The position numbers were made by a program, and so were the translations under genes. Positions 43,513 to 52,912 of a stretch of 64,000 bases of DNA are shown here, one piece after another (positions within the stretch are counted from its first letter, which is position 1; each line of letters begins with the position of its first letter). The notes under the pieces were generated by a model, which worked only from the letters and a program-made list of their open reading frames with translations, did not search any database and was not told the DNA's origin. Where the stretch lies: assembly GCF_000023585.1 (NCBI RefSeq), contig NC_012914.1, positions 458,001-522,000 of the forward strand, given 5' to 3'. The DNA is from Paenibacillus sp. JDR-2. GTDB taxonomy: Bacteria > Bacillota > Bacilli > Paenibacillales > Paenibacillaceae.

Positions 43513-45159
43513 ATGACTACGGTAACTGCCAAGGCGCATCTGATGAAAGGAGCCTTTATTCTATCCGGAACGGCGATGACGGGGCTTGTCTCTTTGAAGG
43601 GAACAGCCTTCCATGTCGCCATCGGTGTTCTGTGCTCCTTTCTTATTTTGTGCTGGGCAGCCTATACGTCCGGGTATCTAAACAAGGTGATCCCGGTCAT
43701 TCGGAAGAAGGACATCCTTCTTCCCCTTATCTTTGCTGTCGCGATAGACGTCAGCATGATTGATTACTTCTATAAGCAGAGAACGCTGAAGAACGTGAGG
43801 GAAATGCTGCAGGATTCGGGCTATATGCCGTATAGCGACGAGATTGCCGCGGCGATCTCGATTATCGTGGGAATCGTCGCTTTCTATTTCCTGTTCCTGT
43901 GCGTCTATCTGCTATGGCCTAAGCTAGCCGCGGTGGTTCTGGAGTTCGCCAGAAATTTGACCAAGCTGGAGAAAAGGTACCTGATCATCTCCACGCTCCT
44001 GCTTGCTGTCGTCGTTATCATCGCGTTTAACGTGAGCAGCGTTTTCTATGAGACCCGTGACCAGAGCGGGGAGCTTGTCAGATTCGACGTCGTGTACACG
44101 ACCGATACGGCGGATCTGGTGGACAGCAATGTGTACCTCAACATCAGCTCCGTGCAAAATGACCTCAAGCAGCCGCTGTTTGGCCTGTTCGCATTGCCAT
44201 TCGCGCTAGTTGGCGTAGTCATTTCGAAGCTGCTCTTTTTCGTTCCGAACAGCTACCCGGTTATGATGCAGATCATTCAGGTGCTCCTGCTGCAGATGGC
44301 GATGATTCTGATCAGCCGGATGCTGAAGCTGCGGTCGATCGACCAGCTGATTTTCCTGCTGTTCCTGAATGCGTCTTATCCGGTGCTGATGTTCTCTCTG
44401 AATATGGAGCAGTATATTTTCTCGCTGTTCTGGCTGATTCTCTTCCTCTATTCCTGCCAGTTCGGCTGGGGGCCGAAGGTGTATTATTTTATCGGTGCGG
44501 CAGGCTCGCTTCTGACAAGCGCGGTATTATTCCCGTTATTGTCGAAGTCGAAGCAGCTAAAGGGAATTCTTAAGGATACGGGCAGGGTAGCGCTGCAGGC
44601 GCTTGTCATTATGGTCCTGTTCGGCCGTCTGCCGTTATTGCTTGAAGTCGTCTCGTCGGTGAAGGAGAACATGGAGTTTACGGGGGCTGCCATCAGCTCC
44701 GGGGACAAATGGCTGCAGTATGTGAACTTCGTAGCCTCCTGCTTCGTGAAGCCCGGCGCCGGTGTCGACAAAACGACCTTCGAGCATGTCTCGTATCAGC
44801 TTCATGCGGTTCATTCCTTGAATATCCTCGGCTTAATTCTGATGATCTTGGCCGTAGCCGGGTTCCTGCTGCATTACAAGCAGCGTTTTATGAAAATTTG
44901 CGTCCTGTGGGTGAGCTTCTCCTTTGTTATGCTGTGCGTAGTGGGCTGGGGGACGGCTGAGAACGGGCTTATTCTGTACAGCTTGTACTTCTCATGGGCT
45001 TTCATGGCTCTGCTCTTCATGCTGATAGATAAACTGTTGGCCCGGCACCATTGGGTGAAATATTCCGTTCATGCGCTGCTTCTTGTCGTCATGATCGGGC
45101 TGAACGCCCAGGGCCTGTACGATCTCATTCGGTTTGGAGCGGAGTACTACCCGGTATAA
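43513..45159 (+). CDS. Polytopic GT-C-like membrane protein, copy 1
   Basis: A 548-residue protein with about thirteen helices and one large extracytoplasmic loop near residues 170-215 (RFDVVYTTDTADLVDSNVYL). It resembles GT-C glycosyltransferases, which use polyprenyl-phosphate sugars outside the membrane, but I recognise no named family. The next protein is a clear paralogue along its whole length (QPLFGLFALPFALVG against QPLFGLYAAPFALIA, NMEQYIFSLFWLILFLYS against NIEQYIFAVFWLILFIYS). ATG 43447 would add 22 residues absent from the paralogue; ATG 43513 aligns with the paralogue's start. Confidence 0.72.
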   Translation: MTTVTAKAHLMKGAFILSGTAMTGLVSLKGTAFHVAIGVLCSFLILCWAAYTSGYLNKVIPVIRKKDILLPLIFAVAIDVSMIDYFYKQRTLKNVREMLQDSGYMPYSDEIAAAISIIVGIVAFYFLFLCVYLLWPKLAAVVLEFARNLTKLEKRYLIISTLLLAVVVIIAFNVSSVFYETRDQSGELVRFDVVYTTDTADLVDSNVYLNISSVQNDLKQPLFGLFALPFALVGVVISKLLFFVPNSYPVMMQIIQVLLLQMAMILISRMLKLRSIDQLIFLLFLNASYPVLMFSLNMEQYIFSLFWLILFLYSCQFGWGPKVYYFIGAAGSLLTSAVLFPLLSKSKQLKGILKDTGRVALQALVIMVLFGRLPLLLEVVSSVKENMEFTGAAISSGDKWLQYVNFVASCFVKPGAGVDKTTFEHVSYQLHAVHSLNILGLILMILAVAGFLLHYKQRFMKICVLWVSFSFVMLCVVGWGTAENGLILYSLYFSWAFMALLFMLIDKLLARHHWVKYSVHALLLVVMIGLNAQGLYDLIRFGAEYYPV

Positions 45160-45190
45160 GAGTTGAGTTGCCATATTAGGAGGAGTCAAG

Positions 45191-46822
45191 ATGCCAGTCA
45201 GAAGTTCTATTCTTCGTCTGCTGTTTATTGCTTCGGGAGCCTGCATGACAGCCTTGCTTACGTTAAGGGGATCGGCCGTTAATGTGCTTATCGGTCTGTT
45301 ATGCTCTCTCTTGTTATTGTATTGGTTGACGTATAAGCGCCAGGTTGTGGAGAAGGTTACGCAGGAGCTGAGTCCGGGACGGATTTTCTTCGCCGCCTTG
45401 TTTACTCTGGTGGGCGTGTATTACCTGACGCAATACTCGTACATCAAGTACAGCAAGCTCTCCGGCGAGGTATTCGACCGAATCGGCCTCGATATCGGAG
45501 GCCATAACGACAAGGTGATTTCCATTGCGCTTGGGATCTGCTCGCTTCTTGCGGTGTTCCTGGTGCTCTGCTGGTTCCTGCCGAAGTTCTATGCAACGGC
45601 GAAGGAGCTCATTACCGGTCTGGATCGTTTGGAGCGGCGGTATTGGATCATCGCAAGTATAATCATGGCGGTTGCCATTCTTATTATCTATAACCTGACG
45701 AACGTGTTTTATGGAGCGCATGATGCAGCAGGCAAGATCATTCCGTATGACGTCGTGTATACGGCAGACTCGATCGACCAGGTAGAGAGCAACGCGTTCC
45801 TGAATATCGGCACGTACGAGAACGATATCCGTCAGCCGTTGTTCGGCTTGTATGCCGCTCCGTTCGCTCTGATTGCGATGATCCTGTCGAAGGTGCTCTT
45901 TTTTATCCCGAACAGCTATCCGATTATGATGCAGATCATCCATGTGTTCGTCATGCAGTTCGCCATGATTCTGCTTGCCAGAATGATGAAGCTGCAGTCG
46001 ATGGACAAAGTCTTCTTCCTGCTCTTTATGTCCTTCTCTTATCCTTTCCTGTTATTTATGTTGAATATCGAGCAGTACATATTCGCGGTATTCTGGCTGA
46101 TTCTGTTCATCTACTCGTATCTGTTCCAGTGGGGGCGGAGGGATTTCTTCTTCATTGGAGCGGTAGGCTCCCTTGTGACGACGGGTATCCTGTTCCCGCT
46201 GTTGTCCCAGGCAAGGAAGCTGAAGGAATGGATCAAGGATATGGCGGTGAACGCCTTCAAGTTCCTGGCTGCGGCTACGCTCTTCGGGCAGCTTCCGGTT
46301 ATTCTCGAGACCCATACGGAGTACAAGGGACTGATGGCTTTCTCCGGAGCTGAGGTAACGACGCTCGACAAATGGTATCAGTACGTTAACTTCTTCGCCT
46401 CCTGCTTCGTATGGCCAAGCGCCGGCGAGGACCGGACAACCTTCGAGCATGCCTCCTATCAGCTTAGATTGGTAGATTCGCTTAATATTCTTGGCGTAAT
46501 CATTCTGGTGCTGGCTGTAATCGGCTTCCTGCTTCACTACAAAGACCGGTTTGCGCAGATCTGTATGTTCTGGCTTGCCTTCTCCTTCGTTATTCTATTC
46601 GCCGTAGGCTGGGGGACCAAGGAGAACGGTCTGATCCTGTATTCTTTCTACTATTCGTGGGCGCTCTTCGCGTTGATCTTCAAGCTGGCGAACCGCCTGC
46701 TTGCCCGGGTGCAGCCGCTGAAGTTCGGCGTGTACGGGCTGCTGTTAGGCGTGATGGCGGTCATTAACCTTATCGGCATCTACGATTTGATTGATTTCGG
46801 TATTCGAAACTATCCGGCTTGA
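45191..46822 (+). CDS. Polytopic GT-C-like membrane protein, copy 2
   Basis: A 543-residue tandem paralogue of the preceding protein, same topology, by eye around half identical. The outer loop is again acidic (PYDVVYTADSIDQVESNAFL). AGGAGGAG lies five bases before the ATG. Last gene of the five-gene cluster, followed by a strong terminator. Two copies suggest two successive transfers or two acceptors. Glycosyltransferase function is inferred from topology and neighbours. Confidence 0.72.
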   Translation: MPVRSSILRLLFIASGACMTALLTLRGSAVNVLIGLLCSLLLLYWLTYKRQVVEKVTQELSPGRIFFAALFTLVGVYYLTQYSYIKYSKLSGEVFDRIGLDIGGHNDKVISIALGICSLLAVFLVLCWFLPKFYATAKELITGLDRLERRYWIIASIIMAVAILIIYNLTNVFYGAHDAAGKIIPYDVVYTADSIDQVESNAFLNIGTYENDIRQPLFGLYAAPFALIAMILSKVLFFIPNSYPIMMQIIHVFVMQFAMILLARMMKLQSMDKVFFLLFMSFSYPFLLFMLNIEQYIFAVFWLILFIYSYLFQWGRRDFFFIGAVGSLVTTGILFPLLSQARKLKEWIKDMAVNAFKFLAAATLFGQLPVILETHTEYKGLMAFSGAEVTTLDKWYQYVNFFASCFVWPSAGEDRTTFEHASYQLRLVDSLNILGVIILVLAVIGFLLHYKDRFAQICMFWLAFSFVILFAVGWGTKENGLILYSFYYSWALFALIFKLANRLLARVQPLKFGVYGLLLGVMAVINLIGIYDLIDFGIRNYPA

Positions 46823-46841
46823 CGGATGGGGATATGAAGGA

Positions 46842-46874
46842 AAGCGCACTGGTTATCGACCGGTGCGCTTTTTT
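46842..46874 (+). terminator. Terminator of the polyprenyl-sugar cluster
   Basis: AGCGCACTGGT pairs with ACCGGTGCGCT (one wobble) around TATCG, followed by TTTTTT. Confidence 0.92.
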
Positions 46875-46968
46875 GTCATGCAATGAAAAACAAAGTATTA
46901 AGAAAATACCAGCGCGCAAATTGTGATATAGTGTGGTTGTTCAAAATATAGCAGAGCAGGTGAAAGCT

Positions 46969-48711
46969 ATGGATGAGAGAGAAGTCCCCTATATCAAGCG
47001 TTTATTCGGCTGGGATACGCTGCGCGGCCAGCTGTATTGGACGCTGCTGGTCAGTTCCGTCATACCGCTGGTGTTGGTCGGGATATTGACCGTGTACTCC
47101 ATTTACAATATTTTGTACAACAAAATCGAGAAGGGCATTGAACAGAATTTGCAGCGGGTAAGCCGCTCATTAGAGGAAACGTTAGAGAATCTTTATGACG
47201 TATCCCAGCAGATGTCTTACCAGGGCTTTGTCGGAAGGGATATGGAAGCGCTGCAGACAAGCGAGGACAATTACGAGAAATCCCAGCTCGTGGTTAACAT
47301 CCAGCGCAATATGGGGATTCTTAATGCCTCCAATCCAACGATTGGATTGGTCTTTTATTACGATACAACCACGGGAGAGATCCAGTACAACAACTATATT
47401 ACGAGAGACCTGCACCCGGATTTCGACAGCCTGCCGAAGCTCTCCGTCCATTCCGATCATGTCTTCAACGGCCCGCACTTAACCCTTTATAAATACAATG
47501 ACATTCCCGTATTCTCCATTGTGCGGAGCGTGGGGGGCATTACGGATCCGGGCAATCCTCTGCTCGTGTATGCGGAAACGAATGTTAGCGTCATTAAAAA
47601 TATACTTAACAAAGAGCAGTACGGGATGAAGGTCTCCCATTTGCTGATGGACAAAGACGGCACCGTTCTCTTCAGCGATAAGCCCGAGCTGACTCCGATC
47701 GGCAGTACTTATGATCCTGGCAAGCTGAAGCGTTATTATTTCCACGAGGTAACGGGCAGTCAGGGATGGAGACTTGGCGTATTCGTGGAAAAAGGCGAAT
47801 ACCAGAAGGAGATTCGCGATTGGTTCGTCAAATATGCCTTCATCGTTGTGCTGGGGCTATTAATTAGCATTTGGTCCGCCTTCCGGACCTGGAAGGTCGT
47901 CATCTCGCCGCTTCACCGCATACGCAAGGGGATTTCCGCCGTCATCAGTCAGGAGCCCAACGCGAACTTTCAAATGACGGGACTACGAGAGTTTGATTTT
48001 CTCATCCAGAACTTTAACGATATGCAGTTCAGAATCCAGAAATTGATTATGGAAGTGGCAAAGGAAGCAAGCGAGAAGCAAGAGATTGAGATGGAGAAGC
48101 TGATGGCCCAGATCAACCCGCATTTCTTGTACAACACGCTTAATACCGCTCAGTGGCTCGCACGATTGAAAGGACAGCATGAAATCGACCGTTTCCTCTC
48201 GTTATTCACCAAGGTGTTGAAATATAATTTGGCCAAGGATGGCGCTATCGTGACGCTGAAGGATGAGATCGAATCCTTGAACGATTATGTCGAGCTGCAA
48301 AAGATCAGATACGATTTCGAATTTGATGTCCGGTACAGTATCCCCGAGCCGTTCCTGGCAACGCCGCTCCCCCGCTTTATTTTGCAGCCTATTGTGGAGA
48401 ACGCCCTGTATCACGGGATGATGGACGAGAAAGGAATCATAGAGGTAACCGCGGAGGAGCGGGAAGGCATGCTCGTTCTGATGGTCAAGGATAACGGAAA
48501 CGGAATCAGTCCGGAGAAAATCAAGGAGCTGCTCGAGTCGGATACGAGGAAAAACAATATTTCGGGCCTTGGTATCGGTCTTAATTATGTGGTGAGGACG
48601 CTGAGCAGCTTCACGGGCGGAGCCAGCCAGCTGCGGATAGACAGCCAGATAGGGGAAGGCACGACGGTATCGATTCATATGCCCATGCATGAGGAGGAGG
48701 CTAAGCCATGA
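46969..48711 (+). CDS. YesM-type sensor histidine kinase
   Basis: A 580-residue membrane kinase. Two helices (about 28-48 and 285-305) enclose an outer sensor domain, followed by HAMP, then the His_kinase module with QINPHFLYNTLNTAQWLARL (phospho-acceptor H385) and the ATPase domain (ENALYHGMM, VKDNGNGISP, GIGLNYVV). GTG 46933 is in frame; ATG 46969 six bases after AGGTGA is preferred. Its stop overlaps the response-regulator start by four bases. The pair should sense an external sugar or its binding protein and control the ABC genes downstream. Confidence 0.92.
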   Translation: MDEREVPYIKRLFGWDTLRGQLYWTLLVSSVIPLVLVGILTVYSIYNILYNKIEKGIEQNLQRVSRSLEETLENLYDVSQQMSYQGFVGRDMEALQTSEDNYEKSQLVVNIQRNMGILNASNPTIGLVFYYDTTTGEIQYNNYITRDLHPDFDSLPKLSVHSDHVFNGPHLTLYKYNDIPVFSIVRSVGGITDPGNPLLVYAETNVSVIKNILNKEQYGMKVSHLLMDKDGTVLFSDKPELTPIGSTYDPGKLKRYYFHEVTGSQGWRLGVFVEKGEYQKEIRDWFVKYAFIVVLGLLISIWSAFRTWKVVISPLHRIRKGISAVISQEPNANFQMTGLREFDFLIQNFNDMQFRIQKLIMEVAKEASEKQEIEMEKLMAQINPHFLYNTLNTAQWLARLKGQHEIDRFLSLFTKVLKYNLAKDGAIVTLKDEIESLNDYVELQKIRYDFEFDVRYSIPEPFLATPLPRFILQPIVENALYHGMMDEKGIIEVTAEEREGMLVLMVKDNGNGISPEKIKELLESDTRKNNISGLGIGLNYVVRTLSSFTGGASQLRIDSQIGEGTTVSIHMPMHEEEAKP

Positions 48712-50078
48712 AGGTCATTATAGTTGACGATGAGAAGCTGGTCAGGCGCGGATTGATCTCCATGATGCCCTGGTCCAAATACGATATGGAGGTTGTCGGC
48801 GAAGCGGGTAACGGCCGAAAGGCATTGGAACTGCTGGAAACGCTCGAGGTTGATCTGGTCTTTACCGACTTGATGATGCCGGAGATGTCGGGCTTCGAGC
48901 TGATCGAGGAGATGAATGGGAAATATCCGGCCGCCTCGGCCGTTGTATTGTCCTGTCATGAGGAATTCTCCTTTGCCCAGAAAGCGATAAGGCTTGGGGC
49001 CATTGATTATATCGTCAAGAACGATCTGGAGACCGATGTGATGGACGAGGTGCTTGAACGCGTTGCGCATAGCTATGAGGAGAAGGTAAAAGCAAGGCCT
49101 GTGCCGGAAGTGCGGACGTTTGACCGCGTAATGGTCGTTCTCGAGCTTGAGGAAGTTGAGAAGGCTGGTCAATTAATACGCAAGCTGTCAGCCGGTCATA
49201 TCATTCACTATCTGGAGCGGCGATGCTGGTTTCTCTCGCTCGATGGAGTTGGGAAATCAGAGGAGCAATCATTGATTAACGATATTAAGGAAGCGAATTG
49301 CCTGCCGGTGCTCGTGCACGGCTTAGGGCATGAATCGCTGAGCGGTGCGGTGGACAAGCTTCATGGCTATTTGGCCGCCGGCTTGCTGTACGATTTTACG
49401 AAAATGTTGAGGTTCTGGGAGTGGAGGGCCGACGAAGAGAAGGAGCCGCTTAACCCGGAGAAGATACAGCTTGGAGAGCGGTGGAACAAGCTCGAATGGA
49501 TCTATAGCAACGAGACGTACGAGGAATTGCTGCGGGATACGACGGCGATAAGACTGCCGATGAGCGAATTAAAGAGCCTGCTGTTCCCTGCTTTGCTCGA
49601 GAGTGGCCGCTTGCTCCTCATGGTCGAATGGTCGATGCAGCTTATTTTTCGCCTGGAGCCGCTTCGCATGTGGGAGGAATGCCGGTCTGTGCTTGATGAG
49701 GAGCGCGACAAGCTCCGAAGCATCGTATGCAGGACCAAATACAGCGACGATATTCTGCGCGTGATTTATAAAGCCATTCAGTATATGCATGAACAGGAAG
49801 AGATGGATTTCAGCCAGAACGAGATTGCGGGCATTGCCAGCATGAGCCGGACGTATTTCAGCCAATGCTTCAAGAACGTAACCGGGAAATCGTTTAATGA
49901 CTATGCGACGGAAATTCGAATGTCCCGGGCGAAGAAGCTGCTCGCGCACACGAATACGCCAATCTATCAGATCGCCCAGCTTGTCGGCTTTAAGGACGAG
50001 AAATATTTCAGCAAGCTGTTCATGCAGGAAATAGGAGTATTGCCTTCGGACTTCCGGAAGCAATGGGAGAGGGAATAA
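48708..50078 (+). CDS. YesN-type response regulator
   Basis: A 456-residue regulator. The receiver domain (IIVDDEKLVRRGL, phospho-acceptor D54 in VFTDLMMPEMSGFELI, switch region YIVKND) is followed by a long middle domain and a C-terminal AraC double helix-turn-helix (IAGIASMSRTYFSQCFKNV and IAQLVGFKDEKYFSKLFMQE). ATGA overlap with the kinase gene. It is expected to activate the binding-protein gene 180 bases downstream. Confidence 0.92.
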   Translation: MKVIIVDDEKLVRRGLISMMPWSKYDMEVVGEAGNGRKALELLETLEVDLVFTDLMMPEMSGFELIEEMNGKYPAASAVVLSCHEEFSFAQKAIRLGAIDYIVKNDLETDVMDEVLERVAHSYEEKVKARPVPEVRTFDRVMVVLELEEVEKAGQLIRKLSAGHIIHYLERRCWFLSLDGVGKSEEQSLINDIKEANCLPVLVHGLGHESLSGAVDKLHGYLAAGLLYDFTKMLRFWEWRADEEKEPLNPEKIQLGERWNKLEWIYSNETYEELLRDTTAIRLPMSELKSLLFPALLESGRLLLMVEWSMQLIFRLEPLRMWEECRSVLDEERDKLRSIVCRTKYSDDILRVIYKAIQYMHEQEEMDFSQNEIAGIASMSRTYFSQCFKNVTGKSFNDYATEIRMSRAKKLLAHTNTPIYQIAQLVGFKDEKYFSKLFMQEIGVLPSDFRKQWERE

Positions 50079-50142
50079 GGCAAGGTAAGAAGATTGTCAG
50101 CCGGAACGGAGAGTAATGTTGCCGGCTGCCCTAAACCCTTGA

Positions 50143-50156
50143 TGAGAGCGGATACA
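50143..50156 (+). promoter_or_regulatory. Candidate cre site upstream of the sugar-binding gene
   Basis: TGAGAGCGGATACA agrees with the cre consensus at all but two defined positions, including the central CG and both ends. CcpA control of an oligosaccharide operon is expected, but this match is only moderate. The same gap has a CAGCCGG/CCGGCTG hairpin (50098-50128) after the regulator gene. Confidence 0.35.
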
Positions 50157-50257
50157 AAATCACACCTGTTTGTGAACCTTGCTCTGACCCTTACTTTCGG
50201 GCAGCGGGCTTATACTGGGGATGTAATCCTAAATGATGTGTCAGGGGGAAAACAGAA

Positions 50258-51889
50258 ATGAAAAAAGCACTTAGCATACTCATCATTAGCGCTCTGATGG
50301 TATTGGCTGCATGCTCCGGAAACAACGGAAATGCTAACAGCGGCAATAACGCAGGCGGAAATGCATCTAACGGCGGAACGGCGGAACCGGCGGATCCTTA
50401 CGCGCCGATGTCGGAGACGGTAACGATCAGCATCGGCAAGGAAGCGGCGGTAGACCCGAAGCTGCCTAGCGGTTCGACGATTGAAGATAATGAACTGACC
50501 CGCTATTTCGCAGAGAAGCTTAACGTGAAATATACGAACGAATGGCAGGCAACCGGCGATGCTTACACGCAGAAGGTTGGACTTACCCTCTCGACCGGCG
50601 ACATCCCGGATGTCATGATCGTCGACAAGCAGCAGCTGGTGCAATTGGTCAATGCGGATTTAATCGAGGATTTGACCTCTACTTACAAGAGCTTCGTATC
50701 GCCGTCGCTGAAAGCAGCTTATGATTCCACGAATGGCTACAGTCTTGCATCCGCGACATTCGACGGCAAGCTTATGGCCTTCCCTAACGTAAGCCCTGGC
50801 GCGGATGCCCAGAACATGGTGTGGGTACGCCAAGACTGGCTCGATGAGCTCCAGCTGGAAGCTCCAAAAACGATGGACGACGTTATTAACGTAACGAAAG
50901 CGTTCATGGACAAGAAAGGCTCCGTTGGTCTATTGGGCAATCAGGTGATCGTCAACATCGGTACGAGCGTATTCGGCTTCGACTCCATCTTTAGTGCCTA
51001 TAACGCTTATCCGCAATTGTGGACGAAGGATGCAAGCGGCAATACGGTTTATGGCTCGATTCAGCCTGAAGTGAAAGAGGCTCTGGCCAAAATCCGAGGC
51101 TGGGTGCAAGAAGGCGTAATCGACAAAGAATTCGCGGTGAAGAAGAACGAGCAGGTTAACGAGCTTGTCGTCAGCGGCAAGGCGGGTATTTTCTTCGGGC
51201 CATGGTGGCTGCCGTTTGGCGTACTGGCCGATTCGGTTGCGCAGGATTCCAAGGCGGAATGGGTATCTTATCTGGCGCCTCTTGACCAAGAGGGGAAAAT
51301 GAATACGCATATGGCCTCCCCTACAACCAGATATCTGGTTGTGAAGAAAGGCTTCAAGCATCCGGAGGCTGTTTTAAAAACGCTCAACATGCAATTTGAT
51401 ACGGACCAGCTGCAAGGCGAAGGCATTGTTCAAAAAGATGCTTACAACTGGATGAATATGCCGTTCTCTTTGCTGTTAAGCAATTATGACGATAAAGAGA
51501 AGAAGGCGAAGCTCGTTCAAGACGTCATCGACGGCAAAGCAGGCGCGGATACGCTGCAAGGCGAAGCGAAGCAAATCTATAACTCTTATTTGAAGGATAA
51601 AGAAAATCCGAAAAAGGATTTGGCGGCATGGTCGCAAAGACATGCGTTCCTGACAGGCGCTCTTCCTCTGATTCAGGATGACAAGATCAATCGCAATGTT
51701 GGCGTCTATTACGATCAGACGGACACGATGCGCACCAAGTGGGCGAACCTTCGCAAGCTGGAGGACGAAACCTTCCTGAAGATTATTATGGGTAACGAGC
51801 CGGTCGATTCGTTTGATTCGTTCGTAGGGAAATGGAAGTCGCAAGGCGGCGACGAAATTACGAAGGAAGTCGCCGAAGCAGCAAAATAA
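50258..51889 (+). CDS. Oligosaccharide-binding lipoprotein (LplA/YtcQ type)
   Basis: A 543-residue receptor, the large size typical of the LplA/YtcQ group that works with LplB/YtcP permeases. The signal peptide ends in the lipobox LMVLAACSG, followed by an Asn/Gly linker. The mature part contains GDIPDVMIVDKQQLVQLVNA and WVRQDWLDELQLEAPKTMDD, conserved in this group. The ribosome site AGGGGGA is strong. First of four genes forming a transport and hydrolysis unit under the YesM/YesN pair. Confidence 0.9.
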   Translation: MKKALSILIISALMVLAACSGNNGNANSGNNAGGNASNGGTAEPADPYAPMSETVTISIGKEAAVDPKLPSGSTIEDNELTRYFAEKLNVKYTNEWQATGDAYTQKVGLTLSTGDIPDVMIVDKQQLVQLVNADLIEDLTSTYKSFVSPSLKAAYDSTNGYSLASATFDGKLMAFPNVSPGADAQNMVWVRQDWLDELQLEAPKTMDDVINVTKAFMDKKGSVGLLGNQVIVNIGTSVFGFDSIFSAYNAYPQLWTKDASGNTVYGSIQPEVKEALAKIRGWVQEGVIDKEFAVKKNEQVNELVVSGKAGIFFGPWWLPFGVLADSVAQDSKAEWVSYLAPLDQEGKMNTHMASPTTRYLVVKKGFKHPEAVLKTLNMQFDTDQLQGEGIVQKDAYNWMNMPFSLLLSNYDDKEKKAKLVQDVIDGKAGADTLQGEAKQIYNSYLKDKENPKKDLAAWSQRHAFLTGALPLIQDDKINRNVGVYYDQTDTMRTKWANLRKLEDETFLKIIMGNEPVDSFDSFVGKWKSQGGDEITKEVAEAAK

Positions 51890-51903
51890 TCATTAAGGCG
51901 AGG

Positions 51904-51938
51904 CACCGGAGCTTAAGGCAAAGGCTTAAGCTCCGGTG
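51904..51938 (+). promoter_or_regulatory. Perfect intercistronic hairpin after the binding-protein gene
   Basis: CACCGGAGCTTAAG and its exact complement around GCAAAGG, with no T-run. Such hairpins after a binding-protein gene usually protect the upstream message, keeping the receptor in excess over the permeases encoded downstream. Confidence 0.7.
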
Positions 51939-51972
51939 AAATTAGAGTTTGCTTAAGGATGGAGTGGGAGCT

Positions 51973-52863
51973 TTGCGAGATTCCAAAAGTACGTTGCATT
52001 ATCATCTGATGCTGGCGCCGGGCATGATCCTCCTTGTAATTTTCGGAATAGTTCCGCTATTTGGAATGGCGATTGCGTTTCAGGACTTTATTCCCGTCAA
52101 AGGGATATGGGGCTCCAAATGGGTTGGCTTAGAAAATTTTAAGTATATGTTCGAGCTGGATGACAGCAAGACCATTTTCTTCAATACGATCTTTATCTCT
52201 GTCATGAAAATGCTTATGAATGTGCTTATTCCCGTATCTACCGCGTTATTGCTTCATGAAATCGTCTTTAACCGGTTGAAAAGATGGATGCAGACCATCA
52301 TTTATTTGCCGCATTTTCTCTCGTGGGTTATCTTGGCGGGAATTTTGACCGATATGCTTTCGCAGAACGGCATTGTTAACCAGGTAATAAAGTCCATTAC
52401 CGGCGAGCCGATCTTCTTCCTCGGCAGCAACAACTGGTTCCCGGTTGTCGTTGTCTTGAGCGACGTATGGAAGGAATTCGGCTTTAATACGATCATCTTC
52501 ATAGCGGCACTAACGGCAATAAACCCGTCGTTGTATGAAGCAGCCTCTATAGACGGAGCAGGGCGGATTCGCAAAATCTGGAGCGTCACGCTTCCGGGAA
52601 TCCTGCCGACGATCATTCTCGTATCCACGCTGAACATTGGTAATATTCTTAACGCAGGCTTTGATCAAATTTATAACCTATACAATCCGCTGGTCTATGA
52701 GTCGGGAGACATTATCGACACCTATGTCTACCGTATCGGACTTGTACAATATCAATATGGTTTAGCGACAGCAGTGGGAACTTTGAAGTCGGTCGTTGGA
52801 TTCATTCTTATCTTTGTTTCCTACAGATTGGCTGCAAGATTCGCGGGCTATCGCATTTTCTAG
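51973..52863 (+). CDS. Sugar ABC importer permease (LplB type)
   Basis: A 296-residue permease with six helices (MLAPGMILLVIFGIVPLFGM onward) and the EAA loop YEAASIDGAGRIRKIWSVTLPG. Start choice: the frame opens at TTG 51949, but TTG 51973 lies eight bases after GGAG and gives the usual short cytoplasmic start. Works with the following YtcP-type permease and an ATPase encoded elsewhere, as is normal for this transporter group. Confidence 0.88.
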   Translation: MRDSKSTLHYHLMLAPGMILLVIFGIVPLFGMAIAFQDFIPVKGIWGSKWVGLENFKYMFELDDSKTIFFNTIFISVMKMLMNVLIPVSTALLLHEIVFNRLKRWMQTIIYLPHFLSWVILAGILTDMLSQNGIVNQVIKSITGEPIFFLGSNNWFPVVVVLSDVWKEFGFNTIIFIAALTAINPSLYEAASIDGAGRIRKIWSVTLPGILPTIILVSTLNIGNILNAGFDQIYNLYNPLVYESGDIIDTYVYRIGLVQYQYGLATAVGTLKSVVGFILIFVSYRLAARFAGYRIF

Positions 52864-52912
52864 CAAGCAGCACGAGAGAACGCATTTTTGTAATGGAGAA
52901 GGGAAGTGTCCC

